A stretch of DNA of 64,000 bases from Oceanospirillum sp048264105 (GTDB lineage Bacteria > Pseudomonadota > Gammaproteobacteria > Pseudomonadales > Halomonadaceae). The position numbers were made by a program, and so were the translations under genes. The notes beneath the pieces were generated by a model that saw only the letters and a list, made by a program, of their open reading frames with translations, was not told where the DNA came from and ran no database searches. Below, piece by piece: positions 44,608-53,706 of the stretch (positions are counted from its first letter, which is position 1; each line of letters begins with the position of its first letter). The stretch covers positions 1-64,000 of the forward strand of contig JBLXDJ010000008.1 in the NCBI GenBank assembly GCA_048264105.1. Reading direction: 5' to 3'.

Positions 44608-44638
44608 AATAGCTCCGCTTTGTCGGGGCTATTTTTTT
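44608..44638 (+). terminator. Terminator after the microprotein gene
   Basis: AATAGCTCCG/CGGGGCTATT stem with one mismatch, followed by seven Ts. Confidence 0.8.
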
Positions 44639-44793
44639 GTCTGCTATTTATCGACTGAGCGATACCTTTGGCTATTTTTTAAGCGATGGTTTTCTGATTA
44701 AGACCAATGAAGGGCAAAAAATTGATCTTAAAAACAGGATTAGAAGACTTTCTGAGGTAAGATTACAAAAAATAACACTAAGGAGCAGAGCGG

Positions 44794-47358
44794 ATGGCTG
44801 AGGCCTCTGTAAAGCTGGGGATACGAGCGAAGCTGGTCGCTCTGTTTCTGCTGATTAAAGTGATACCTCTTATCCTGCTGGCCCTGATCGCCTGGCATGG
44901 GGTGGTTTATCTGGGCGAGCGTCTGAATGATGAAACCCACCTGCTGAGCGATGAGGTGCGTTACACCGTTGAGGATATGGGAAATACCTTCAGCGAGAAG
45001 GCGGAAGAGGCGCTTAATAATCGCGCCCGTGAAGAGCTGGAGCGTCTGACCACGGATACCGCCCGCAACGTTGCCCGCTTTCTTTACCAGCGTGATGATG
45101 ACCTGAATCTTGTCGCCGCCATGCCGCTGAACGAAGCCAGCTTGCGTCGTTTTGTCGAGAACCGTAAAGGCCGTGTCACTCCAACCGGACAGTGGCAACT
45201 GGCAGAAGATGGCAGTAGCTGGTTACCAGTTGACCCTCTTGTTTCAAATGCAGCCGATGTGGCGTCCAGCAACGCTGAAAACCAGCAGGACTTCCATTAC
45301 CGGACTCCGGAAGTGGTTCAGCCTTCCCTGCAGATTCCCCTCTATCATGAGATCACCTTTATTGGCCTTGATGGCCGTGAGCGCATCAAGGTGCAGACCT
45401 CAGATCTGTTGCCCAAAGCTCTTAACGACGTTTCCAGACCTGAAAACACCTACGCCAAAGCTGAACACTACTTTGCTGAGTTGCAGAAGCTTGAGCCGGG
45501 TGAGATCTATGTCTCTGAAGTGATCGGTCCCTATGTACCGTCACGGATTCTTGGGCCTGCGACACCTAAGGCAGCGGCCAAACGTAATATTCCTTTTGAG
45601 CCGGAGCAGGAAGCCTACGCGGGACGGGAAAACCCGGTGGGTAAAAAGTTTCGTGGCATTATCCGCTGGGCAACCCCTGTGGAGCGTAACGGCAAAAAAA
45701 TCGGCTATATCACCCTGGCGCTGAATCACGATCATATTCTTGCGTTCACCGATAACCTGAAACCGACAGAAAAACGCTACGACGTAATTGCCGATGCCAG
45801 CAGTGGTAATTACGCCTTTATGTGGGATTACAAAGACCGCAATATCGCTCATCCACGCCATCACTCCATTGTGGGTTTTGATCCGGAAACCGGCGAGCGT
45901 GCCGTGCCCTGGTTAGAGGCTTCTATCTATGAAGGCTGGCAGCAAAGCGGCCTGCCGTTACGGGAATATCTGGCGGATGTGCCGATTTTTGATCAGCAAA
46001 CCCGCAGCAAAAAACCGGCCTTACCGCTGATCCGGCAGGGGCAGCTGGGGCTGGAATGTCACTATCTCAATTTTGCCCCTCAGTGTAAGGGGTGGAATGA
46101 CCTGACCCGCGAGGGTGGCTCAGGTTCTTTCCTGATTCACTGGACAGGGGTCTGGAAGCTGACCACCGCAGCGACTATCCCCTATTTCACAGGCCATTAT
46201 GGTGACTCTCCCCGTGGCTTCGGCTTCGTGACGATCGGTGCCAACATTGATGATTTCCAGCTGCCGGCAAAAGAAACCGCCGCCAGTATGGAAGCTAAGC
46301 TGGAGGAGTTCACCGGTATTCTGGCAGAGCGCCAGACCGAGCTGAGTCAGCTGATCAACAAGATCATGGCTGATGTCGCTATGGAGCTGACGGTATCCAC
46401 CGCACTGATGGTGATCGTCGTGGTGATCATCGCCGTCTGGATGGCGTCCATGATTACCGGGCTGGTGCGTTACTTCACCTCGGGTCTGCACCGGATCGGC
46501 CGTGGCGAATACAGCTTCCGTTTTGGGGCTAAGCGAAACGATGAGATCGGCCAGCTGAGCCATGCGCTTAACGGCATGGCAGACAGTGTGGAGGCTTCTT
46601 TTGAGATCTCTGATAAGGCGCGGCAGGAAGCGGAAAAAGCCAGTCAGATGAAGAGCGACTTTCTTGCCCGTATGTCCCACGAACTTCGCACCCCGCTGAA
46701 TGGCATTATGGGCTTTGCTGAGATTCTGCAGCTGGATGAGAAGGATGAAGAAACCCGGGAATACGCCGGTATTATCCATCAGAGCGGTAATCATCTGTTG
46801 AGACTGGTGGATGATATTCTGGATCTGGCCAAAATGGATGCCGGACAGCTGACCCTGACACCCCATGAGATACGGTTGCAGAGCTGGCTGAATAGTTTTG
46901 CCAATGCTCACCGACGCGCTGCCACAAAAAAAGGACTGACACTGGAGCTGGATACCGAAGCTATTTCGCCGGAAGCCGGCCTCTATATTGATGACACCCG
47001 CCTGCGTCAGGTGCTGAACAATCTGGTAGAGAACGCCATTAAGTTCACCCCTCAGGGTAAGGTCAGTCTGCAGGTTTCTGAAACCGGACACAGCGTTATT
47101 TTTGATGTGCTGGATGAGGGTGAAGGTATCCCGCAGGATGCCCATGATCAGGTATTTGAAGCCTTCCGTCAGGCTACCGAATTTGTTAACCGCTGCCATG
47201 GTGGTACAGGGTTGGGGCTCAGCATTGTACGGGAGCTGTGTCATGTGATGGGTGGTGAGGTTGAACTGGTGCGCTCGGTTGAGGGTGAAGGCAGTCACTT
47301 CCGGGTTGAGCTGCCCAAGCGTGAAGTACCGGAAGACGAGCGTATCGATCTGGTCTGA
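44794..47358 (+). CDS. Large sensor histidine kinase with HAMP domain
   Basis: 854 residues. One N-terminal helix (about 13-38) and a second near 534-556 bracket a very large periplasmic region of about 490 residues. It includes a dCache-like part and a Cys pair (Cys422 and Cys431) within LECHYLNFAPQC. A HAMP domain follows, then the dimerisation helix with phospho-acceptor His629 (SHELRTPLNG) and an ATPase with N, G1 and G2 boxes (NLVENAIKF, DEGEGI, GGTGLGLSIV). No receiver domain and no response regulator gene adjoins. The partner is unknown. Confidence 0.93.
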   Translation: MAEASVKLGIRAKLVALFLLIKVIPLILLALIAWHGVVYLGERLNDETHLLSDEVRYTVEDMGNTFSEKAEEALNNRAREELERLTTDTARNVARFLYQRDDDLNLVAAMPLNEASLRRFVENRKGRVTPTGQWQLAEDGSSWLPVDPLVSNAADVASSNAENQQDFHYRTPEVVQPSLQIPLYHEITFIGLDGRERIKVQTSDLLPKALNDVSRPENTYAKAEHYFAELQKLEPGEIYVSEVIGPYVPSRILGPATPKAAAKRNIPFEPEQEAYAGRENPVGKKFRGIIRWATPVERNGKKIGYITLALNHDHILAFTDNLKPTEKRYDVIADASSGNYAFMWDYKDRNIAHPRHHSIVGFDPETGERAVPWLEASIYEGWQQSGLPLREYLADVPIFDQQTRSKKPALPLIRQGQLGLECHYLNFAPQCKGWNDLTREGGSGSFLIHWTGVWKLTTAATIPYFTGHYGDSPRGFGFVTIGANIDDFQLPAKETAASMEAKLEEFTGILAERQTELSQLINKIMADVAMELTVSTALMVIVVVIIAVWMASMITGLVRYFTSGLHRIGRGEYSFRFGAKRNDEIGQLSHALNGMADSVEASFEISDKARQEAEKASQMKSDFLARMSHELRTPLNGIMGFAEILQLDEKDEETREYAGIIHQSGNHLLRLVDDILDLAKMDAGQLTLTPHEIRLQSWLNSFANAHRRAATKKGLTLELDTEAISPEAGLYIDDTRLRQVLNNLVENAIKFTPQGKVSLQVSETGHSVIFDVLDEGEGIPQDAHDQVFEAFRQATEFVNRCHGGTGLGLSIVRELCHVMGGEVELVRSVEGEGSHFRVELPKREVPEDERIDLV

Positions 47359-47415
47359 TCGCACCGATTCAGGCTTCCCTCCGTAGAAGGGGGGAACTGA
47401 ATCGGGAGCGAAACC

Positions 47416-47733
47416 ATGACCATCAGCCTTAAAACCCTGCAACAGCAGCCGGACATTGAGAAAGTTATTATTCACTCACTGGACTGCGCGCTTTATCAGG
47501 TTTCTGCCATCATCGAAGGGCAGGAGCTGTATCTCACCGATGAGCAGGGAACCCTGCTTCGTAGCCACAACAAACTCAGCCTTCAGGCCTTGTTTGAAGG
47601 TTTGCCGGTTCGTCAGATGGTGTTGCGTCAGCAAAGCGCCTACGACGAGATGGTCGGTCAGCCCCTCCGTCAGGAAGATAACTTTATGGAAGTCCCTCTC
47701 GGTAACGGTGCTATGGGTGTCACGGATCGATAA
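47416..47733 (+). CDS. DUF6482-like small protein
   Basis: 105 residues, opening MTISLKTLQQQPDIEKVIIH and containing VLRQQSAYDEMVGQP, the pattern of a small family found in marine and pseudomonad gammaproteobacteria. No function is known. It follows the kinase by 57 bases in the same direction and could be co-transcribed. Confidence 0.75.
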   Translation: MTISLKTLQQQPDIEKVIIHSLDCALYQVSAIIEGQELYLTDEQGTLLRSHNKLSLQALFEGLPVRQMVLRQQSAYDEMVGQPLRQEDNFMEVPLGNGAMGVTDR

Positions 47734-47823
47734 TTCCTCTCCTGCGACAGATCCTTAAAGCTGCATCTGCGACTCTGGCCGATTACACTGTGACCTGACT
47801 TTTTACAGCAGGCAGGAGCAGTC

Positions 47824-48741
47824 ATGAAGATTCTGGTGGTGGGCGCAGGTGCCGTAGGCGTTTTATTTGGTAGTCAGCTGCAACAGCAGGGCGTGTCGCT
47901 CTCGTATCTGGTGCGCCCGAAACGGGCTGAAGAGCTGAGTCAGCAGCCCCTTGATGTTTGCCTGCCGGAATCCGTCATCAGCCTGACACCTCACTGCCTG
48001 ACCCAGCCGGAACTTTCATCGGCTCCGGCCTTTGATCTGATTATCCTCACCAATAAAGCCTATGGTCTGTCACAGGTGATCGATGATATCGCGCCTGCTG
48101 TGGGCGAGCACACCCTGATACTGCCCCTGCTGAACGGCCTTCGCCACCTGGATCGGTTAGATGATGCCTTTGGTGCGGGTAAGGTGCTGGGTGGTATCGC
48201 CAAAACCGTCGCTACCCTGAAAACACCGTGGCAGGTTAACGTCGCCAGTGGCTATAACAGCATCACCGTTGCTGCCCGTGAAGCTTCACAACAGGCTGCC
48301 GTGTCTGAGATTGTTCAGCTGTTTCAGCAGTCCGGTCTTACGGTTGAGCAGACCGACGACGTCATGGGGCAGATGTGGGATAAGTTCTGTCGCATGGCAG
48401 GCTTAGGGGCGGTGAACTGTCTGCTGCAGGGGAATGTGGGTGAATATATGAAGAGTGATCGCGGCGGCGAAATCGCCCTGCAGATCTTTGATGAATGCTG
48501 TCAGGTTGCCGCAGCCTCTGGTCATCCGCTGGCCGAGGATTCGGTACAGAGCTTCCAGCGTATCCTTACCAACCCCAAATCCAGCTTCAACTCCTCCATG
48601 TATCGCGACATGCGAAATGGCCTGCCCATCGAGGGTGATCACCTTGTCGGTGATATGGTTGCCCGGGGCAAAGATGTTGGAGTCGCCACCCCAATGCTCG
48701 AAATCGCCGAAGCTGTGTTGCAGGTTTATAGCCGTAGATAA
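47824..48741 (+). CDS. panE: 2-dehydropantoate 2-reductase
   Basis: 305 residues. The NADPH-binding start is MKILVVGAGAVGVLFGSQLQ. NKAYGL carries the conserved Lys region and SSMYRDMRNGLPIEGDHLVG is the C-terminal signature with catalytic Lys/Glu equivalents. It reduces ketopantoate to pantoate in vitamin B5 synthesis. Many genomes hold several paralogues, so a different 2-ketoacid is possible. coaBC and coaD, later steps, are elsewhere in the window. Confidence 0.85.
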   Translation: MKILVVGAGAVGVLFGSQLQQQGVSLSYLVRPKRAEELSQQPLDVCLPESVISLTPHCLTQPELSSAPAFDLIILTNKAYGLSQVIDDIAPAVGEHTLILPLLNGLRHLDRLDDAFGAGKVLGGIAKTVATLKTPWQVNVASGYNSITVAAREASQQAAVSEIVQLFQQSGLTVEQTDDVMGQMWDKFCRMAGLGAVNCLLQGNVGEYMKSDRGGEIALQIFDECCQVAAASGHPLAEDSVQSFQRILTNPKSSFNSSMYRDMRNGLPIEGDHLVGDMVARGKDVGVATPMLEIAEAVLQVYSRR

Positions 48742-48752
48742 TCAACAAAAAC

Positions 48753-48784
48753 AAAAAAGGCCCAGCTGTTTCCAGCTGGGCCTT
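48753..48784 (-). terminator. Terminator of ssrA
   Basis: GGCCCAGCTG-TTTC-CAGCTGGGCC with an A-run on the left, so it acts on the minus strand, just past the tmRNA CCA end. It may also stop panE readthrough. Confidence 0.88.
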
Positions 48785-48791
48785 CGATGTT

Positions 48792-49149
48792 TGGTGGAGG
48801 TGGGGGGAGTCGAACCCCCGTCCGCCAGTCCTCTGCCATCGGATCTACATGCTTAGTTTCGTTTTTTGGTTTAACACCCGGCACTCCAACGAACAGGATT
48901 GCCTAGCGCGAGTCTCGTAAAGTTTTAGAAGCGCGGTCTGAGACGGACGTTGCTTCGAGCCTGTTTCGCGGGCTCATACCTCGTCTAGAAGATACAGGCA
49001 TCTTCCGTCTGAGGGAGCAGCATTAAGCTGCTAGAGCGTAGTTTTCGTCGTTTGCGACTATAAAATTGTAACGCTGGATTTACGAGATACGTTACCCTCT
49101 CGACATGCACCTCAGGGTTTGAAACCGGCGTCGAAGCCATGTCACCCCC
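48792..49149 (-). ncRNA. ssrA: Transfer-messenger RNA (tmRNA)
   Basis: About 358 nt. The 5' end reads GGGGGTGACATGGCTTCGAC and the 3' end is tRNA-like, with a GTTCGA loop and CCACCTCCACCA. The tag frame (49055 to 49023) encodes ANDENYALAA and stop, with the resume codon GCA. It rescues stalled ribosomes and marks the product for ClpXP. SmpB, its partner, lies immediately upstream. Confidence 0.97.
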
Positions 49150-49212
49150 AAAGAAGTCGGGCATTCTAACAGAGTTGCCCTTTGTTTGCCTAATTACTCA
49201 GGCCTGGCTAAT

Positions 49213-49695
49213 TTATCCGGCGTGCTCGCGCACAATACGCTGCTTCTGACGACCCCAGTCGCGGTCTTTCTCAGTTGCCCGTTTGTCGTGCAGTTTCTTA
49301 CCGGTTACCAGTGCGATCTCACATTTCACTTTGTTGTTTTTCCAGTACAGCGCGATAGGCACACAGGTGTGACCTTTCTGCTGAATGGCAGCAAAGATTT
49401 TTGCGATCTCTTTCTTATGAAGTAAGAGTTTCCGATTGCGGGTTGGTTCCGCAAGAACATGAGATGAAGCGCTGATCAGCGGTGTGATGTGCGCACCCAT
49501 CAGCCAGACTTCTCCCTTGTGCATAATGACATAGCCCTCGGTAATCTGGACTTTGCCGGCACGGAGACTTTTTACTTCCCAACCACCCAGAGACAGGCCC
49601 GCCTCGAACTTTTCATTGATATGAAATTCGTGACGTGCGCGCTTATTCAGGGCGATAGTTGAGCTGGTTGCTTTTGCTTTCTGTTTCTTAGCCAT
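49213..49695 (-). CDS. smpB: SsrA-binding protein SmpB
   Basis: 160 residues from MAKKQKAKATS; an ATG three codons earlier (49704) is also possible. The beta-barrel has HINEKFEAGLSLGGWEVKSL, and the C-terminal tail has the basic helix (KRATEKDRDWGRQKQ) that enters the mRNA channel. Works with ssrA, 63 bases downstream. Confidence 0.96.
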   Translation of the reverse strand: MAKKQKAKATSSTIALNKRARHEFHINEKFEAGLSLGGWEVKSLRAGKVQITEGYVIMHKGEVWLMGAHITPLISASSHVLAEPTRNRKLLLHKKEIAKIFAAIQQKGHTCVPIALYWKNNKVKCEIALVTGKKLHDKRATEKDRDWGRQKQRIVREHAG

Positions 49696-49884
49696 AGCGG
49701 GCATTATAAGACTAAGAAAGCCAAAGGGCTATCAGGCGAAACCGTTAAAAATCAAAATCATGCTACAATTCTGCCTTTAAGTGGACAGCGGCGTCTGCGG
49801 CTGCCCGGTTTTGCTACAGATTTGGTCTGTCTGCAGCCGGTGTTTTCCGGTTTGGCCAATAATGAGAGAGCGAGAGCGTCATAA

Positions 49885-50319
49885 ATGACAACGGTGACCC
49901 GAAGCGCGCTGGTTATGCACTCTGCCCGAGAGATGTATGACCTGGTAAACGACTGTGAGTCCTATCCTCAATTTTTGCCTTGGTGTGGTAATGCTACGCT
50001 GATTGAGTCTTCCGAAACCCATATGGTGGGTAAGCTGGAGATCTCGAAGGCGGGGATTAAGCACAGCTTTACCACCCGTAATACGCTGGAAGCGCCGCAT
50101 CATATTCATCTGCAGCTGGTTGATGGCCCGTTTAAAAAGCTGGAAGGCGACTGGAAATTTGAAGCGCTGTCGGAGGAAGCCTGTAAGGTCACTCTGACGA
50201 TGGAGTTTGAGTTTGCCGGTAAGCTGCTCAGCATGGCATTGGGCGGTGTCTTTAATCAGGCGGCCAATACGATGGTAGAAGCATTTTGTAAGCGGGCGGA
50301 TGACGTTTATGGACGATAA
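49885..50319 (+). CDS. ratA: RatA family START-domain protein (COQ10-like)
   Basis: 144 residues of the START/polyketide-cyclase fold: SAREMYDLVNDCESYPQFLPWC and the C-terminal VFNQAANTMVEAFCKRA are family signatures. The enteric RatA was reported to block ribosome subunit joining; the family also resembles ubiquinone-binding COQ10. Which role applies here is open. It is divergent from smpB and coupled to ratB, the conserved arrangement. Confidence 0.92.
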   Translation: MTTVTRSALVMHSAREMYDLVNDCESYPQFLPWCGNATLIESSETHMVGKLEISKAGIKHSFTTRNTLEAPHHIHLQLVDGPFKKLEGDWKFEALSEEACKVTLTMEFEFAGKLLSMALGGVFNQAANTMVEAFCKRADDVYGR

Positions 50320-50608
50320 GAAGATTCGGGTAGAAGTGGTGTACGCCCTGCCCAATGAACAGCGTGTGGTGGAGTTGTATGTGCCGGAAGGTACAACGGT
50401 GCAGCAGGCAGCAGAGCGCTCTGGTCTGGATCAGCATTATCCTGAGATCGATCTGGCGACAGCCTCGTTGGGTGTCTTCAGCAAGTTGTCGAAGAAACCG
50501 GCCGAGCAGGTGTTGCGGGAAAATGATCGGGTTGAGATCTACCGGGCACTGATTGCTGACCCTAAGAAGGTTCGGGCGAATCGGGCGGCCAAACAGAAGA
50601 AGGCCTGA
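50309..50608 (+). CDS. ratB: RnfH/RatB family ubiquitin-like protein
   Basis: 99 residues from MDDKKIRVEVVYALPNEQ at 50309; an ATG at 50300 is less likely. Beta-grasp fold with DRVEIYRALIADPKKVRANR, the family tail. It overlaps the ratA end by eleven bases. Function is unproven. Confidence 0.9.
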   Translation: MDDKKIRVEVVYALPNEQRVVELYVPEGTTVQQAAERSGLDQHYPEIDLATASLGVFSKLSKKPAEQVLRENDRVEIYRALIADPKKVRANRAAKQKKA

Positions 50609-50694
50609 TCACGGCTGAGGTTTAACCTGCGGATCATTTCAATTTAAAAGCACCAGACTATTAAATTGAAATACCAGATAAAGAAACATCAGAC

Positions 50695-50732
50695 AAAAAA
50701 ATGGCCCGTCCGGAGCACTCCGGACGGGCCAT
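50695..50732 (-). terminator. Terminator of bamE
   Basis: A 14-base-pair stem, ATGGCCCGTCCGGA with its complement around a GCAC loop, plus an A-run on the left (U-run on the minus strand). Confidence 0.9.
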
Positions 50733-50751
50733 TTGCTATTCAGTAAACCCG

Positions 50752-51066
50752 TTAAGGGGTTTTGGTGATTTCCGCGAGACGGTCGTTTTCAAACGTCAGG
50801 GAAACACGCTGCTGGGTGACGTCATCCCGTGGGGATTTTGACCAGTAGATATAATCCCAGCGGTTCTGATCCAGACTTGAGGGCGTCAGAGGGTTGCCCA
50901 TCACGTAGATCACCTGTTCCCGGGTCAGTCCGGGGCGGAGTTGATTGATCATCTCATCGGTCATTACGTGACCTTGCTGCAGTTCCCTTTTGTAGACGCC
51001 GGGGAAAATACAGCCGGAAAGTGTGACTAACGACGAAAAGATGACTAAAATGATCAGTCTTTGCAT
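50752..51066 (-). CDS. bamE: Outer membrane assembly lipoprotein BamE
   Basis: 104 residues from ATG 51066. The signal peptide ends in the lipobox LSGC. QLRPGLTREQVIYVMGNPLT and RWDYIYW are BamE signatures. It helps BamABCD insert outer-membrane proteins. A longer frame upstream to 51150 is open but would precede the signal peptide. Divergent from fur, as in most relatives. Confidence 0.95.
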   Translation of the reverse strand: MQRLIILVIFSSLVTLSGCIFPGVYKRELQQGHVMTDEMINQLRPGLTREQVIYVMGNPLTPSSLDQNRWDYIYWSKSPRDDVTQQRVSLTFENDRLAEITKTP

Positions 51067-51148
51067 ATGAGAATATCTTTCACCTTGTTGTGCAAGTCTG
51101 GGATAATACCGGAAATAAGCACCGACTGCGAAGTGAGACCGGAAAAAC

Positions 51149-51559
51149 ATGGCAGATGAAAATCAGGAACTGAAAAAAGCAGGTCTGAAAGTAACCCTAC
51201 CGCGCATTAAGATTCTTCAGCTGTTGGAAAATGCTGAAGCGCACCATATGAGTGCCGAGGATGTTTATAAAGCGCTGCTGGAAGCGGGAGAGGATGTTGG
51301 CCTGGCTACCGTGTACCGCGTTCTGACTCAGTTTGAGTCCGCAGGTTTGGTGGTTCGTCATAACTTTGATGGCGGTCATGCGGTGTTTGAGCTGGCGAAG
51401 GATGAGCATCACGACCATATCGTCTGTGTTGATAGCGGTGAAGTGATTGAGTTCTTTGATCCTGAGATTGAGCGTCGTCAGCATGAGATTGTTGCTGAAC
51501 ACGGTTATGAGCTGGTGGATCACTCGCTGGTACTGTACGTGCGTAAAAAAGACAGCTGA
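51149..51559 (+). CDS. fur: Ferric uptake regulator Fur
   Basis: 136 residues. The winged helix includes ATVYRVLTQFESAGLV, and metal-site histidines lie in DEHHDHIVC. The enteric CxxC zinc pair is reduced to CVDS, with Ser for the second Cys, as in the pseudomonad proteins. Represses iron uptake genes when Fe(II) is bound. No clear Fur box is visible in the 82 bases shared with bamE. Confidence 0.95.
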   Translation: MADENQELKKAGLKVTLPRIKILQLLENAEAHHMSAEDVYKALLEAGEDVGLATVYRVLTQFESAGLVVRHNFDGGHAVFELAKDEHHDHIVCVDSGEVIEFFDPEIERRQHEIVAEHGYELVDHSLVLYVRKKDS

Positions 51560-51604
51560 TCAGCCGTATTTCAGCCGTTATGTAAGTGCCAAAATACTGG
51601 CATT

Positions 51605-51643
51605 AAAAAAGCCTGCCCTGATTAAATCAGCGCAGGCTTTTTT
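51605..51643. terminator. Bidirectional terminator between fur and recN
   Basis: AAAAAAGCCTGC pairs with GCAGGCTTTTTT around a loop containing a smaller CTGAT/ATCAG hairpin. Confidence 0.9.
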
Positions 51644-51678
51644 GTGTCTGTAGCTTTTCGATAAAGGCAGGCGGGAAA

Positions 51679-53364
51679 TCAGGCCTCGGCTTTCTGGCGG
51701 CTGATCTCCAGCATCTCGGCGGCATGAGCCAGCGTCTGTTCGGTCAGATCTACCCCGCCCAGCATTCGGGCCAGTTCCGTGGTTCTGTCCTGATCCGCCA
51801 ACCAGTTCATCTGTGAACGGGTGGAGTCTTCGGTGCTGTGCTTACTGATATGCAGATGCTGATCGCCCTGAGCCGCCACCTGAGGCAGGTGGGTTACCGA
51901 CAGGATCTGTCCTTTCTTCGCCAGATTGTGCAGCAGCTTGCCGACAATCTCGGCGGTGCCACCACTGATGCCCACATCCACCTCATCAAATACCAGCGTG
52001 GGAATGGTGGAGGTTTGCGCGGTGACCACCTGAATGGCCAGACTGATCCGCGACAGTTCACCACCGGAGGCGATTTTAATCATCGGCTTGGCGGGTTGGC
52101 CGGGGTTGGTGCTGATCAGAAACTCTACATCATCGGTACCGGTTGGCTGGAACTGTTCAGTGCTTTTTATCGAAACTTCAAAGCGGGCGTTGCTCATGCC
52201 CAGTTGTGCCAGTTGCTCGTTGATACTCTGGTTTAGTTTCTGGGCAAACTGCTGGCGCTTCTGGTTCAGTTGCGCGGCATGTTCGCGGTACTGGTGGGTG
52301 AGTTCGTCCAGTTGCTCCGCCAGCTGATCGATGTTCTGGGGGCCGCTTTCAATATTGTCCAGCTCTTCGCGCAGCGCCATGCTGTGGCTGTACAGCTCTT
52401 CCGGTGTGATGTGGTGTTTTCGGGCGAGCTGGTAGATCGATGAGAGACGTCCTTCAACAAACTGCAGGCGTTCCGGGTCAAGTTCACAGCGTTCGATAAA
52501 GAAGCTGAGTTCCCGGGAGGCTTCCTCGACCTGAATCAGGGCGTCATTCAGCATCTGAGCGATATCCGCAAGGCGCGGGTCCTGAGACGGAATCTGGCTC
52601 AGGCGCTGGCAGGCGTGATTCAGTGCCGGACGGGCACCGCCATCATCGCCATCGCACAGGTCCAGTGTCGCCTGACCTTCGGAAATCAGGGTTTCGGCAT
52701 TGGCCAGTTCCTGTTGCTCGTTTTCCAGCTCCTGCAGTTCGCCCTCTTCAAGACCCAGTTGTTCCAGTTCTTCCACCTGATAGCGCAGCAGCTCAAGCCG
52801 AGCCTGCTGTTCACTGTCCTGGGTTTTCAGTTGTTCCAGTTGTTTGCGAACCTGTTGCCACTCTTTATAAAGCAGGCGCTGATGGCTGACGTCTTCGGTG
52901 AGGTGACCGAACTCATCCAGCAGTACCAGATGGGTTTCTTTACGCAGCAGTGACTGGTGCTCATGCTGGCCGTGAATGTCGATCAGGTGGCTGCCCAGCT
53001 GTTTCAGCAGTTGGGCGGAGCAGGGTTGGCCATTGATCCAGGCTTTGGAGCGACCATTCGCATGAATCACACGGCGAAGTACGCATTCACACTCATGCTC
53101 TTCATCGGTCAGTTCCTGCTCCTGCAGCCAGCGTTGAGCCTGAGGCAGAACGGTAATATCAAAGTGCGCATGAATCTCGGCTTTGGCCGCGTCGTGACGA
53201 ACACTGTCGGCGTCGGCGCGATCGCCTAAAGCCAGCCCGAGGGCATCCAGCAGGATCGATTTACCGGCACCGGTTTCACCGGTGATCACGGTCATGCCCG
53301 GAGGCAGATCCAGTTCCAGATGTTCCACAATGGCCAGATTGTTGATCGCTAAGTAGGTCAGCAT
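51679..53364 (-). CDS. recN: DNA repair protein RecN
   Basis: 561 residues, an SMC-like ATPase. Walker A is GETGAGKS near 30-37, coiled coils fill about 160-360, the signature is SGGELSRISLA, and Walker B ends VFDEVDVGISG. It tethers broken DNA ends in double-strand break repair and is a classic SOS gene. A degenerate LexA-like site lies upstream. Confidence 0.96.
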   Translation of the reverse strand: MLTYLAINNLAIVEHLELDLPPGMTVITGETGAGKSILLDALGLALGDRADADSVRHDAAKAEIHAHFDITVLPQAQRWLQEQELTDEEHECECVLRRVIHANGRSKAWINGQPCSAQLLKQLGSHLIDIHGQHEHQSLLRKETHLVLLDEFGHLTEDVSHQRLLYKEWQQVRKQLEQLKTQDSEQQARLELLRYQVEELEQLGLEEGELQELENEQQELANAETLISEGQATLDLCDGDDGGARPALNHACQRLSQIPSQDPRLADIAQMLNDALIQVEEASRELSFFIERCELDPERLQFVEGRLSSIYQLARKHHITPEELYSHSMALREELDNIESGPQNIDQLAEQLDELTHQYREHAAQLNQKRQQFAQKLNQSINEQLAQLGMSNARFEVSIKSTEQFQPTGTDDVEFLISTNPGQPAKPMIKIASGGELSRISLAIQVVTAQTSTIPTLVFDEVDVGISGGTAEIVGKLLHNLAKKGQILSVTHLPQVAAQGDQHLHISKHSTEDSTRSQMNWLADQDRTTELARMLGGVDLTEQTLAHAAEMLEISRQKAEA

Positions 53365-53478
53365 CAGTGCATCCTCGCGCCGGCCGGTTCTGCCGGTAAT
53401 AAAAAGACGTTTCAGGTCTCGCTGTTCAGGCGTTGTTTCGGAGATGTTGTCTCAGCTGCCGTGGCTGCTAAAACGAAT

Positions 53479-53494
53479 ATGGCTATTTATACAG
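53479..53494 (-). promoter_or_regulatory. Weak LexA-like box upstream of recN
   Basis: On the minus strand CTGTATAAATAGCCAT keeps the CTGTAT half of the SOS consensus but ends CAT, not CAG. It lies 115 bases before the recN start. Low confidence. Confidence 0.3.
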
Positions 53495-53630
53495 TATTTT
53501 TGCTGTAAGGAGCAAATGCTGTGAATCACCTGAGAAACAGTATTCATGCTGCTTTAGGCGTAGCGGTATCCGTTTCAGCGGCTTTTTTTAATCAAAAACA
53601 CAGTTTATAGGGAATTAGCCCTGAAAAAGG

Positions 53631-53658
53631 GTTGAAAAAAAAGTGGCTAACCCAATAT
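53631..53658 (+). promoter_or_regulatory. Sigma32 promoter of grpE
   Basis: GTTGAAA, a 13-base spacer, then CCCAATAT, close to the heat-shock consensus CTTGAAA-N13-CCCCATNT. It lies 49 bases before the grpE ATG. Confidence 0.75.
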
Positions 53659-53706
53659 AGCCAAGCAATTGGTGATAACAGATCTGAAGCGAGAGAAGCA
53701 GACGAA

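Noticed and set aside
46120..47475. 451-residue minus-strand frame opposite the histidine kinase
   Set aside because: Antisense shadow; composition typical of reverse reading.
53365..53706. Strong LexA control of recN
   Set aside because: Only a degenerate half-site is present, so it is listed as low confidence rather than as a firm SOS box.
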